NCBI RefSeq assembly: GCF_025631005.1
Contig: NZ_JAOTPL010000001.1
Location: 186,001-250,000 of the forward strand
Length of the DNA: 64,000 bases
Reading direction: 5' to 3'
Source of the DNA: Haoranjiania flava
Lineage (GTDB): Bacteria; Bacteroidota; Bacteroidia; Chitinophagales; Chitinophagaceae
A model generated the notes under the pieces. It saw only the letters and a program-made list of their open reading frames with translations. It was not told where the DNA came from and made no database searches. Positions within the stretch are counted from its first letter, which is position 1. Every line of letters starts with the position of its first letter. The position numbers and the translations under genes were made by a program. Positions 9,467-17,559 of the stretch are shown here, piece by piece.

Positions 9467-9564
9467 CTTAGTAAAATATGGATTTGCACGAAAGTTGATA
9501 GATATTTGCTTAAAATACAACTTAAATAAAAAATAAATTCGTTACTTGCATAAAAAAATATCAG

Positions 9565-10602
9565 ATGTTTACAGCCGAACAAATAGCTTCTATCATCAAT
9601 GCCCGTATTGAGGGCGATGCGAACGCTTCGGTGAGATCTTTCAGCAGAATTGAAGATGCCAAACCCGGGGATTTGAGTTTTTTGGCCAACCCTAAATACG
9701 AAGAGTTTTTATATACGTCCAAAGCCTCGGTGATTATCATCAATCAGAATTTTGAATTGAAACAACCTGTGCCAGCTACCTTGTTAAGGGCAGCAGATCC
9801 GTATAGCTCTTTTGCCACTCTGCTTAAACTTTACCAGGAACACAAAAATAGCTTGACAATAGGGATTGAAGAAAACGCTTATGTTTCAGAAAAAGCCGAG
9901 ATAGGGGAAAATGTGTATATAGGCGCTTTTGCCTACATCAGCGATGGCGTGAAAATCGGTAAAAATGCGAAAATATTTCCAGGTGTTTTCCTGGGAAAAC
10001 AGGTAGAGGTAGGAGAAAATACAGAATTATTCCCCAATGTGGTAATTTATAATGAATGTAAAATAGGCAATAACTGTACAGTACATTCCGGCACCGTTAT
10101 CGGTGCAGATGGGTTTGGCTTTGCTCCCCAGCAGGACGGTACATTCCAGAAAGTACCGCAGATAGGCAACGTATTGATTGAAGATAACGTGGAAATAGGC
10201 GCCAATACTACCATCGACAGGGCTACCATCGGCTCCACCACAATTAAAAGCGGCGCTAAAATAGACAACCTGGTACAGATAGCACACAACGCAGAGATCG
10301 GGCCGAATACGGTAATTGCAGCACAGGCAGGCATCAGCGGAAGCACAAAATTAGGCCGCAACATCATGATCGGCGGACAGGCAGGACTGGTAGGCCACAT
10401 TCATATTGCTGATTTTGTGCGCATCAATGCACAAAGCGGAGTCTCTAAATCCATACTGGAACAGAAAAAAGCCGTAACAGGCACGCCTGCTTTTGATTAC
10501 AGCGCGGCGCTCAGAAGCCAGTCTGTAGCCAGGAGGCTTCCTGAACTCGAGCAAAGAATTATAGAACTTGAAAAACTGGTGAAGTCTTTAAAAAAGCGTT
10601 AG
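9565..10602 (+). CDS. lpxD: UDP-3-O-(3-hydroxyacyl)glucosamine N-acyltransferase
   Basis: Third step of lipid A synthesis: transfer of a 3-hydroxyacyl chain from ACP to the free amine of UDP-3-O-acylglucosamine. 345 residues. The N-terminal uridine-binding domain (to about residue 100) is followed by a left-handed beta-helix of hexapeptide repeats (IGENVYIGAF, IGANTTIDRATIG, and so on) with the likely catalytic His in VQIAHNAEIG; the C-terminus is a helix (LPELEQRIIELEKLVKSLKK). The lpxC/fabZ gene follows 64 bp later, the classical Bacteroidota pairing. Confidence 0.95.
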   Translation: MFTAEQIASIINARIEGDANASVRSFSRIEDAKPGDLSFLANPKYEEFLYTSKASVIIINQNFELKQPVPATLLRAADPYSSFATLLKLYQEHKNSLTIGIEENAYVSEKAEIGENVYIGAFAYISDGVKIGKNAKIFPGVFLGKQVEVGENTELFPNVVIYNECKIGNNCTVHSGTVIGADGFGFAPQQDGTFQKVPQIGNVLIEDNVEIGANTTIDRATIGSTTIKSGAKIDNLVQIAHNAEIGPNTVIAAQAGISGSTKLGRNIMIGGQAGLVGHIHIADFVRINAQSGVSKSILEQKKAVTGTPAFDYSAALRSQSVARRLPELEQRIIELEKLVKSLKKR

Positions 10603-10604
10603 GC

Positions 10605-10635
10605 TTTTTTAAAAAGGACAAATCCTGTAATTTTG
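10605..10635 (+). promoter_or_regulatory. Candidate promoter for lpxC/fabZ
   Basis: TTTT at 10605-10608 (three of four -33 bases), 19 bp, then TAATTTTG at 10628-10635, a full match to the Bacteroidota -7 element. It lies 31 bp upstream of the lpxC start and would allow expression independent of lpxD. Confidence 0.5.
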
Positions 10636-10666
10636 CGCTTTATCATTCATTGTTAGAGAAGAAAAC

Positions 10667-12073
10667 ATGCAGGAGAATTTCAACCAGGACAAGCAGCACA
10701 CCATATCATCCAGGGTTTCTATCAGCGGCGCAGGATTGCATACAGGCAAGCCTGTAGACGTAACGCTTATTCCCGCTAACCCGGGCTTTGGCATTAAATT
10801 TCAAAGAGTAGACTTGCCTTCTAAACCTGTAATCAATGCAGACTGCGACCTGGTGACAGATACCAGCCGCGGCACTACTCTGCAGGTGGGTGAAGCGCGT
10901 GTATCTACAGTAGAACATTTGCTGGCAGCCATTGTAGGTTGCGGTGTTGACAATATTCTGATAGAGATCAACGGCCCCGAAATACCTATCATGGACGGAA
11001 GCGCCATGCCATTTGTAGAATTGCTGGAAGAAGCCGGCATTGAAGAACAGGACGCAGCCAAAGTATGGTACCATATTCACGAAAATATTTTCTTTGAAGA
11101 TAAAGAGAAGCGCGTAGAAATGGTAGCCATGCCCGGAGATAAATATTCCCTTACAGCGCTTATTGATTTCAACAGCCCCGTACTGGGCACCCAATTTTCC
11201 CAGATAAAGTCGCTGGATAAATTCAAAGCAGAGATTGCATCCTGCAGAACTTTCTGTTTCCTGCACGAGCTGGAAATGCTGATTGAGCACAACCTCATTA
11301 AAGGCGGCGACCTCAACAACGCAATTGTAGTGGTAGACAAACCTGTATCGGCAGATGAAATGGAGCGCCTCAGCAAATTCTTCAACAAAGAAAAAATTGA
11401 AGTAAAAAAAGAAGGCTACCTCAACAACCTGGAACTAAGATTTCCTGATGAGCCTGCACGCCATAAATTGCTGGATATGGTGGGCGACCTGGCATTGATA
11501 GGCTACCCCGTGAAAACACGCATTCTTGCCCACAGGCCCGGCCACAGCTCCAACGTAGCTTTTGCCAGGAAAATAAAACAGTATATTAAGAAAAACAAGA
11601 ACATAAAAGAGGTGCCGGTGTATGACCCTACACAGCCGCCGGTCTATACCATTGAACAAATAGAACAGACACTACCGCACAGGTACCCCTTCCTGCTGAT
11701 AGATAAAGTGATAGAAATGACTGATACCCATATCATCGGCATCAAGAATGTGACCGCAAACGAACAATACTTTCAAGGCCATTTTCCGGGAAACCCGGTA
11801 ATGCCGGGCGTATTGCAGGTGGAAGCGCTTGCACAAACAGGCGGTATACTTTGCATTAACGCCAGCCCGAAAGGTGAGTATGATACTTATTTCTTGAAAA
11901 TAGATAACTGCAAATTTAAAACTATGGTGAAGCCAGGCGATACGCTGATCCTGAAAATGGAATTGATGAGCCCGATCCGCCGGGGCATTTGCGAAATGCA
12001 CGGAACGGCTTATGTCAACGGCAAAATTGCTACGGAAGCAGACATGGTAGCCCAGATTGTAAAAAGATCGTAA
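10667..12073 (+). CDS. lpxC/fabZ: Bifunctional UDP-3-O-acyl-GlcNAc deacetylase / 3-hydroxyacyl-ACP dehydratase (LpxC-FabZ fusion)
   Basis: One 468-residue protein joins two enzymes competing for the same 3-hydroxyacyl pool. Residues 1 to about 310 are LpxC, the committed zinc-dependent deacetylase of lipid A synthesis, with STVEHLLAAIVGCGVDN and the HRPGHSSNVAF segment carrying metal/catalytic histidines. From about residue 325 follows FabZ, with LPHRYPFLLIDKV and HFPGNPVMPGVLQVEALAQ (catalytic His and Glu). This fusion is characteristic of Bacteroidota. In that phylum lpxA usually comes next; here an AraC-type regulator follows, so lpxA must lie elsewhere. Confidence 0.96.
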   Translation: MQENFNQDKQHTISSRVSISGAGLHTGKPVDVTLIPANPGFGIKFQRVDLPSKPVINADCDLVTDTSRGTTLQVGEARVSTVEHLLAAIVGCGVDNILIEINGPEIPIMDGSAMPFVELLEEAGIEEQDAAKVWYHIHENIFFEDKEKRVEMVAMPGDKYSLTALIDFNSPVLGTQFSQIKSLDKFKAEIASCRTFCFLHELEMLIEHNLIKGGDLNNAIVVVDKPVSADEMERLSKFFNKEKIEVKKEGYLNNLELRFPDEPARHKLLDMVGDLALIGYPVKTRILAHRPGHSSNVAFARKIKQYIKKNKNIKEVPVYDPTQPPVYTIEQIEQTLPHRYPFLLIDKVIEMTDTHIIGIKNVTANEQYFQGHFPGNPVMPGVLQVEALAQTGGILCINASPKGEYDTYFLKIDNCKFKTMVKPGDTLILKMELMSPIRRGICEMHGTAYVNGKIATEADMVAQIVKRS

Positions 12074-12125
12074 TAATAAAATTATACTAAAAATTGGCAG
12101 ATTGTTTTCTGCAATTTTGTATGGA

Positions 12126-13019
12126 ATGGATCTGAACCAAAACTATTTTCTCTCCCAGGAATTGCTTACAGCTCAGGAACAACAAATTCCGGGCTCACTC
12201 AACTACAAGCTCATGCGCTACCGGCTGATCAACACAGACCCGGTGCAGGAGAAAGGCAGTATACATTACCATTACGATAAATCCGAAAATGCCGCCCACA
12301 AGTTTGAACTAAAATTCTGTGTGACCGGAAACCGATACTGCATTGTGCCTGACTGCAGCAATTGCCGGATAAGCGCCTACCAGGGCTGCTCAGGCGAGAC
12401 GGACACCATTGATATCTTTCATTTTAATTTTTCCCCGGGTTTCCTGGCCACGTTTGTTCAGCAGCATAATAGCGATAGAAAAAACCGGGTACTCTCATTT
12501 CTTCATACAGAATCGTTTTGTGAAGAGCTGCCGGTTTGCGGCAGGAAGAAAAAATTGCTGAATGCATTGCAGGAAACTTCCTATTGCTCTGCCTTACAGA
12601 ATGTGACTTTTAACTCTATTGTACAGGAACTTTTTCTGTGCTCCTGCGAGGCACTGGATGACAGCAAGCCCGCAATGTTTTCCTGTAAATTCCTGGCTGA
12701 TCAATCCGGCATTGAAAAAATGTACCTTGCCCGTGAAATCCTGCTGCAGCATATTGATTCGCTGATTTCCATAAAAGAATTGAGCAGGAAAGTGGCCATT
12801 AATGAATGTTACCTGAAAAAAGGGTTTAAAGAAGTCTTCGGACTTACCATATATGATTTTTACCTGCAGCAGAAAATGGAGCATGCAAAGTTCCTGCTCT
12901 GCGAAGAGGGCATGACCGTTACCGACGTGGCTGCACTGCTGGGCTACTCCTCTATTTCTCACTTCTCCACTGCTTTTAAAAGGCAAACCGGCCTTAAACC
13001 CTGCGATTTGCTGAAATAG
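12126..13019 (+). CDS. Cysteine-rich AraC-family transcriptional regulator
   Basis: A 297-residue protein from the ATG at 12126 (a TTG at 12102 is less likely). The C-terminal third is a standard two-helix-turn-helix AraC DNA-binding domain (SIKELSRKVAINECYLKKGF, then VTDVAALLGYSSISHFSTAF). The N-terminal half is an unassigned sensing domain. It holds 14 cysteines, including a dense run FCVTGNRYCIVPDCSNC at about residues 68-84, unusual for a cytoplasmic protein of this size and suggestive of metal or redox sensing (inference). It lies 52 bp after lpxC/fabZ on the same strand and upstream of hsp20. Target genes are not evident. Confidence 0.85.
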   Translation: MDLNQNYFLSQELLTAQEQQIPGSLNYKLMRYRLINTDPVQEKGSIHYHYDKSENAAHKFELKFCVTGNRYCIVPDCSNCRISAYQGCSGETDTIDIFHFNFSPGFLATFVQQHNSDRKNRVLSFLHTESFCEELPVCGRKKKLLNALQETSYCSALQNVTFNSIVQELFLCSCEALDDSKPAMFSCKFLADQSGIEKMYLAREILLQHIDSLISIKELSRKVAINECYLKKGFKEVFGLTIYDFYLQQKMEHAKFLLCEEGMTVTDVAALLGYSSISHFSTAFKRQTGLKPCDLLK

Positions 13020-13234
13020 ATTATTATAGTTGAGTTCCCATTACACAGGCTGTATTGCTTACACTTTACTGTTTTGATTCTTATCACAATCTCAAATATT
13101 CCCTTGAAAATCTGTCTATTTATCTGTCATTTTTTAAGTCTAACCGACAATTTTTCATTTAAATACCACAGAAAAACGCATGGCATGGAGGTTGATTTAT
13201 ACATAGTGAAAATTTAATTTATTAACCATTAAAA

Positions 13235-13242
13235 AAGGAGGT
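13235..13242 (+). promoter_or_regulatory. Strong Shine-Dalgarno site of the hsp20 gene
   Basis: AAGGAGGT lies 5 nt before the hsp20 ATG and is nearly the full anti-Shine-Dalgarno complement. Most genes in the window show only weak A-rich leaders, as usual in Bacteroidota, so this site stands out. Confidence 0.7.
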
Positions 13243-13247
13243 AATTT

Positions 13248-13700
13248 ATGACACTTGTAAAAAGAAATGGAGGCTTATTCAATCCATTACCTACTCTTTT
13301 TGATGACTTCTTCAGCCGGGATATGTTCAATTGGGGAAATGCCAATTTCTCTGAAACGAACACAACTGTTCCAGCGGTGAACATCAAAGAAACAGGCGAC
13401 CATTACGAGGTAGAAGTTGCCGCCCCGGGAATGAATAAAGAAGATTTCAAGATTGAGCTTGATGGCAACACACTTACAATCAGCTCTCAGAAAACACACC
13501 AGAAAGAGGATAATAGTGATGAAAGATATTCCCGGAGGGAATTTAGCTACCAGTCTTTCCAGAGAACTTTTACTTTGCACAAAGATGTAATGGATGTGGA
13601 TAAAATAGAAGCCAGGTATGACAACGGCCTGTTGCAACTTCTGATACCTAAAAAAGAAGAAGCTAAACAGAAGCCTCCAAGAATGATTGAAATTTCATAA
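13248..13700 (+). CDS. Small heat-shock protein, Hsp20/alpha-crystallin family
   Basis: ATP-independent holdase of 150 residues. The alpha-crystallin domain runs from about residue 38 (VPAVNIKETGDHYEVEVAAP) to the conserved NGLLQLLIPKKEEA motif, and the tail ends in IEIS, an IxI motif used for oligomer assembly. The N-terminal arm (LFNPLPTLFDDFFSRDMF) is the usual aromatic-rich segment. The gene is monocistronic: it has its own strong ribosome-binding site and is followed by an intrinsic terminator. Confidence 0.95.
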   Translation: MTLVKRNGGLFNPLPTLFDDFFSRDMFNWGNANFSETNTTVPAVNIKETGDHYEVEVAAPGMNKEDFKIELDGNTLTISSQKTHQKEDNSDERYSRREFSYQSFQRTFTLHKDVMDVDKIEARYDNGLLQLLIPKKEEAKQKPPRMIEIS

Positions 13701-13713
13701 TGAAAATTTATTA

Positions 13714-13747
13714 AAAAAAACCGCTCTTTCTCCGGAGGGGTTTTTTT
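13714..13747 (+). terminator. Intrinsic terminator after hsp20
   Basis: A stem of seven A-T pairs plus CCGCTC / GAGGGG (one G-G mismatch) around an 8-nt loop, ending in seven T. It begins 13 bp after the hsp20 stop codon. Confidence 0.75.
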
Positions 13748-14141
13748 GTTTTTAATGCACTCCCGGCTGCGCTTTATTTCTTTGTACAGGTGTTTGATTG
13801 CGTCCTTGCAACACTTCAGCGTTCTCTGCATAAAATAACCAAGTCTATATTCAACAGGAATAATTTATGCTAAGGCAAGATGTATCCTTTGAACCATAAA
13901 CTTACCGGAGCTAAAAAATTGATTCTTTTCAATTGACTTTATGAGATTTTCAACCTTGCGGATATATGGTAGGACCACCTGTGGCATGCAGCTGAATTAT
14001 CATCAAAAAACAAAATAATATTCTTTAAAAACCTGTCAAAAAAACTTCTTTACCCTTACCTTTGCCAATAGTGAAAAAATAATTGTATTTTTCCGCTTTA
14101 TTATTCAAACTAAAGATTATCTAAATCAATTTTTTTATTTT
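13748..14141. other. Non-coding region upstream of atpD
   Basis: About 390 bp with no credible gene. Its last 100 bp are very A/T rich and contain the atpD promoter candidate at 14057-14064. A minus-strand open frame (13547-13831) covers the end of hsp20 and its terminator and is not protein-like. Confidence 0.4.
14057..14064 (+). promoter_or_regulatory. Candidate -7 element for atpDC
   Basis: TACCTTTG, a full match to TAnnTTTG, 77 bp upstream of the atpD start. The expected -33 region (around 14033-14037) has only CTGTC, so this half is weak. Confidence 0.45.
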
Positions 14142-15644
14142 ATGGCCAACGTTGGTAAGGTAAAACAGGTGATCGGTGCGGTTGTTGACGTTCAGTTCGC
14201 CGATGCTAAAAGTCTGCCCGAAATAGCAAACTCATTGGAAATAACCAGACAAGACGGTAGTAAACTGGTGCTGGAAGTACAGCAACATCTTGGAGAAGAC
14301 AGTGTACGTACAATTGCAATGGATGCCACAGAAGGTTTAGTGCGTGGCAAAGAGGTTGTAGACACCGGAAACCCTATTAAAATGCCAACAGGAGAAGGCA
14401 TCAACGGCCGCCTGCTGAATGTGACCGGCGATCCCATCGATGGCTTACCTGCCATTGATAAAACAAATGGCCGTGCCATTCATGCATTGCCTCCTAAATT
14501 TGAAGACCTCAGCACGGCAACAGAAGTGTTGTTTACAGGCATTAAAGTTATTGACCTGATTGAGCCTTATGCCAAAGGTGGTAAGATCGGATTGTTTGGT
14601 GGTGCGGGTGTAGGCAAAACAGTACTTATCCAGGAATTGATCAACAATATCGCCAAAGGACACGGCGGACTTTCGGTTTTTGCAGGTGTGGGAGAGAGAA
14701 CAAGAGAAGGAAATGACCTCTTGAGAGAAATGCTCGAATCAGGGATTATCACTTACGGTGAAGAATTTATGCATTCCATGGAATCCGGCGGCTGGGATCT
14801 TTCCAAAGCCGATATGGAACAAATGAAAGAATCTAAATGTACTTTTGTTTTCGGCCAGATGAATGAACCTCCGGGTGCCAGAGCCAGAGTAGCGCTTTCC
14901 GGGCTTACGGTAGCAGAATACTTCCGCGATGGAGATGGTACTGGCAAAGGCCGCGACATCTTATTTTTCGTAGACAACATTTTCCGTTTCACACAAGCCG
15001 GTTCTGAAGTATCTGCCCTTTTGGGGCGTATGCCTTCAGCAGTTGGATACCAGCCTACTTTGGCTACAGAAATGGGACTGATGCAGGAACGCATTACCTC
15101 TACCAAAAGCGGTTCCATTACCTCCGTACAAGCCGTTTACGTGCCTGCGGATGACCTTACCGACCCTGCGCCGGCAACTACGTTTGCCCACCTGGATGCC
15201 ACAACGGTATTGTCCCGTAAAATTGCCGACTTAGGCATCTACCCTGCGGTTGACCCGTTGGATTCCACTTCAAGGATCCTGACTCCCGATATTGTTGGTG
15301 AAAAACATTACGAGTGTGCCAACCGTGTAAAATCTATGCTGCAGCGCTATAAAGAACTTCAAGATATTATTGCCATCCTGGGTATGGATGAGTTGAGCGA
15401 TGAGGATAAATTAACGGTATCACGCGCGCGTAAAGTACAGCGTTTCCTTTCACAGCCCTTCCACGTAGCAGAAGCATTTACCGGCCTGAAAGGCGTGTTT
15501 GTAAACATTGATGAAACAATTGACGGCTTTAACTCTATCATGAACGGCGAAGTAGACGAATACCCGGAAGCAGCCTTTAACCTGGTAGGCAACCTGGACG
15601 ATGCTATTGAAAAAGGCAAAAAAATGATGGAGCAGGCTAAGTAA
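14142..15644 (+). CDS. atpD: F1Fo ATP synthase subunit beta
   Basis: Catalytic subunit of ATP synthase, 500 residues. Visible are the P-loop GGAGVGKTVLIQEL at about residue 150, the GERTREGNDL motif with the catalytic Glu/Arg region, and the conserved C-terminal LSQPFHVAEAFTG. The order atpD-atpC, apart from the other F1Fo genes, is usual in Bacteroidota. atpC follows 55 bp later and a strong terminator closes the pair. Confidence 0.98.
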   Translation: MANVGKVKQVIGAVVDVQFADAKSLPEIANSLEITRQDGSKLVLEVQQHLGEDSVRTIAMDATEGLVRGKEVVDTGNPIKMPTGEGINGRLLNVTGDPIDGLPAIDKTNGRAIHALPPKFEDLSTATEVLFTGIKVIDLIEPYAKGGKIGLFGGAGVGKTVLIQELINNIAKGHGGLSVFAGVGERTREGNDLLREMLESGIITYGEEFMHSMESGGWDLSKADMEQMKESKCTFVFGQMNEPPGARARVALSGLTVAEYFRDGDGTGKGRDILFFVDNIFRFTQAGSEVSALLGRMPSAVGYQPTLATEMGLMQERITSTKSGSITSVQAVYVPADDLTDPAPATTFAHLDATTVLSRKIADLGIYPAVDPLDSTSRILTPDIVGEKHYECANRVKSMLQRYKELQDIIAILGMDELSDEDKLTVSRARKVQRFLSQPFHVAEAFTGLKGVFVNIDETIDGFNSIMNGEVDEYPEAAFNLVGNLDDAIEKGKKMMEQAK

Positions 15645-15699
15645 TTTAAATTCAAATTCAAACGTACAAACGCAAAATAAAAAGTAATACCACCCCACC

Positions 15700-15948
15700 A
15701 TGCAATTGGAAATATTAACACCTGAGAAAAGACTTTACAGCGGAGAGGTATATGGTGTGCAGCTTCCCGGTGTTGACGGCTTGTTTGAACTGTTGGATAA
15801 GCACGCTGCTATTGTAAGCGCTTTGGGTGAAGGTGAAATAAAAATCCTGCCCGAAAAAGACAAGAGTGGCGACAGATACCATATTTCCGGCGGTTTCCTG
15901 GAAATGATCAACAACAAAGCCACAGTATTGGTAGAGAAAGTGCTATAA
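15700..15948 (+). CDS. atpC: F1Fo ATP synthase subunit epsilon (short form)
   Basis: Only 82 residues, matching the N-terminal beta-sandwich (MQLEILTPEKRLYSGEV, VQLPGVDGLFELLDKHAAIV) of the epsilon subunit, which couples the rotor to F1. The C-terminal helical hairpin that inhibits the enzyme in longer homologues (about 135 residues) is absent. This short form is known from Bacteroidota, so it is not read as a truncation. Second gene of an atpDC operon. Confidence 0.93.
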   Translation: MQLEILTPEKRLYSGEVYGVQLPGVDGLFELLDKHAAIVSALGEGEIKILPEKDKSGDRYHISGGFLEMINNKATVLVEKVL

Positions 15949-15966
15949 AGTTTATTATGAAATTAT

Positions 15967-16004
15967 AAAGAACAGGCTGCCGGCATTTCGGCAGCCTGTT
16001 CTTT
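15967..16004 (+). terminator. Strong intrinsic terminator after atpC
   Basis: A perfect 16-bp inverted repeat (arms beginning AAAGAACAGGCTG, 15967-15982 and 15989-16004) around a 6-nt loop, 18 bp after the atpC stop. The 3' arm ends TTCTTTAT, so the U-tract is short. Confidence 0.85.
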
Positions 16005-16126
16005 ATACTGGCTGTGTCTCGCTAAGCATGCCATCCGGTTCTGATCTGCAACCATTCAACTATAATCTCTGCATCTACAAAGCACTATTTGAACATCCCA
16101 TTTTTTTGATTTATATTTTCACTATG

Positions 16127-16294
16127 GGGATTGTGGGATTGTAGGATTGTGGGACTGTGGGATTGTAGGATTGTGGGATTGTGGGATTGTGGGATTGTGG
16201 GATTGTGGGATTGTGGGATTGTGGGATTGTGGGATTGTGGGATTGTGGGATTGTGGGATTGTGGGATTGTGGGATTGTGGGATTGTGGGATTGT
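16127..16294. repeat. 8-bp tandem repeat (GGGATTGT), 21 units
   Basis: Twenty-one consecutive copies of GGGATTGT; units 3 and 6 read AGGATTGT and unit 4 GGGACTGT, the rest are identical. Because 8 is not a multiple of 3, every frame on both strands stays open through the array (giving WDCGIVGL or HNPTIPQS type peptides), producing spurious reading frames. The array runs straight into a REP-like palindrome at 16293. Such arrays expand and contract by slippage. Confidence 0.95.
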
Positions 16295-16328
16295 GGGAAC
16301 GCGCCTCAAGGCGCGTTCCTACCATACC
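16293..16328. repeat. REP-like palindrome, copy 1
   Basis: A 36-bp element: GTG, a perfect palindrome with arms GGAACGCGCC / GGCGCGTTCC and a TCAA loop, then TACCATACC. Copy 2 at 16523-16558 is identical except for three of the four loop bases. The GC-rich stem with an asymmetric flank resembles REP/RAYT-type intergenic elements (inference). Confidence 0.8.
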
Positions 16329-16522
16329 CGGTATCGTCAGGCGATCTTACAATTACAATGTTTTCAATTAGGAAACAGGATTTTTAAACCCGAAATAACT
16401 TCTGAATTGATTTTCATATGTGTATAATTAATTTTTTCTGTTTGCCACATGGAATAACCAGCTTTTTAGATTCATACTCATTCACGGTTGATATAGATTC
16501 CTAATCTTTATGGTTATTTCAT

Positions 16523-16558
16523 GTGGGAACGCGCCCCGAGGCGCGTTCCTACCATACC
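16523..16558. repeat. REP-like palindrome, copy 2
   Basis: Second copy of the 36-bp element, same orientation, with loop CCGA. It lies 4 bp beyond the terminator of the initiator tRNA gene. The two copies are 230 bp apart. Confidence 0.8.
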
Positions 16559-16562
16559 TGAT

Positions 16563-16590
16563 AAAAAAACCGCCTCAGAAACTGAGACGG
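16563..16590 (-). terminator. Intrinsic terminator of the initiator tRNA gene
   Basis: Read on the minus strand, a 9-bp stem (CCGTCTCAG / CTGAGGCGG, one mismatch) with a TTT loop and a run of seven T. It starts 9 bp after the tRNA 3' end. Confidence 0.85.
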
Positions 16591-16599
16591 CTTGTTGTG

Positions 16600-16671
<72 letters not shown>

Positions 16672-16809
16672 ATATAATTAGTTGAAATTGTAATCGCTTT
16701 GTCCGTAATGGACTGCAAAGATAATAATTTTAAGCTTACCAGACAAATTATTCAAAGAACTATTTTGAAAATAAAATGTTTCTGGCCTAATAAAAGTAAA
16801 TTCGCCGTT

Positions 16810-16817
16810 TAAATTTG
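16810..16817 (+). promoter_or_regulatory. Candidate -7 element abutting the plsC-like start
   Basis: TAAATTTG, a full -7 match, ending 4 nt before the GTG start codon at 16822. If used, the transcript would start at or next to the start codon (leaderless). No good -33 match is seen. Confidence 0.4.
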
Positions 16818-16821
16818 TGGC

Positions 16822-17559
16822 GTGAAAAAAATATTTCAGATAGTATACAGCTTGTATGCAATCCTGGTTTTTGTGTTGCTGATGTTGATGGTAATAGTTT
16901 TGGTACTGATCGCATCGGTGTTTGGCAAAGACAAGGGAGGCGATATGGTGTATGTGATTTGCCGGGTGTGGGCAGCAGCCTGGTATTTGCTGATCGGGAT
17001 ACGGCATAAGGTTATTTATGCAGTACCCCATGATGCGCGCAGGCAATATATTTTTACAGGCAATCACCAGTCTTACCAGGATATTCCTGCGTTGTTATTA
17101 ACTGTAAAGCAAAGAATGCGCGTACTTGGCAAAGCAGAGCTGGCCAAAGTGCCTGTGTTTGGGTTTATCTACAACATGGCTGCCGTACTGGTAGACAGGT
17201 CAAGCCCGGAAAACCGCGCACAAAGCGTAAAGCAATTAAAGCATGTGATCAGCCATGGCAAATCTGTCTTTATCTTTCCCGAAGGCACTTTTAATGAGAG
17301 CGATGAACCGTTGAAATCATTTTACGACGGCGCATTCCGCATAGCCATAGAAACTCAGACCAACATAAAACCGGTAATTTTCCCGGACACCGCCAGGAGA
17401 ATGCATTGGAGCAGCATTTTCACCATGTCACCGGGAATAAACAGGGGTATTTACCTGCAAGAAATAGATGTACAGGGCCTTACAGCAGATGATATCAAAA
17501 CACTGAAAGAGAAGGTTTACCGCATCATGGAAGCGGGCCTGTTGAAGTATAAAAACTAA
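16822..17559 (+). CDS. 1-acyl-sn-glycerol-3-phosphate acyltransferase (PlsC family)
   Basis: Membrane acyltransferase of phospholipid synthesis, 245 residues, with a GTG start. An N-terminal hydrophobic helix (VYSLYAILVFVLLMLMVIVL) is followed by the catalytic HX4D motif NHQSYQD at about residue 80 and the substrate-binding FPEGT at about residue 153. The gene converges on gtrA, the stop codons overlapping by 4 bp. PlsC-family proteins also include lyso-lipid acyltransferases, so lysophosphatidate is the likely but unproven substrate. Confidence 0.88.
   Translation: MKKIFQIVYSLYAILVFVLLMLMVIVLVLIASVFGKDKGGDMVYVICRVWAAAWYLLIGIRHKVIYAVPHDARRQYIFTGNHQSYQDIPALLLTVKQRMRVLGKAELAKVPVFGFIYNMAAVLVDRSSPENRAQSVKQLKHVISHGKSVFIFPEGTFNESDEPLKSFYDGAFRIAIETQTNIKPVIFPDTARRMHWSSIFTMSPGINRGIYLQEIDVQGLTADDIKTLKEKVYRIMEAGLLKYKN

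Noticed and set aside
13547..13831. 94-codon minus-strand frame over the end of hsp20
   Set aside because: It spans a clear terminator and the hsp20 coding end; no family features.
16085..16371. Several open reading frames of 67-98 codons on both strands encoding WDCGIVGL or HNPTIPQS repeats
   Set aside because: They are produced by the 8-bp tandem repeat, which contains no stop codon in any frame; nothing suggests translation.
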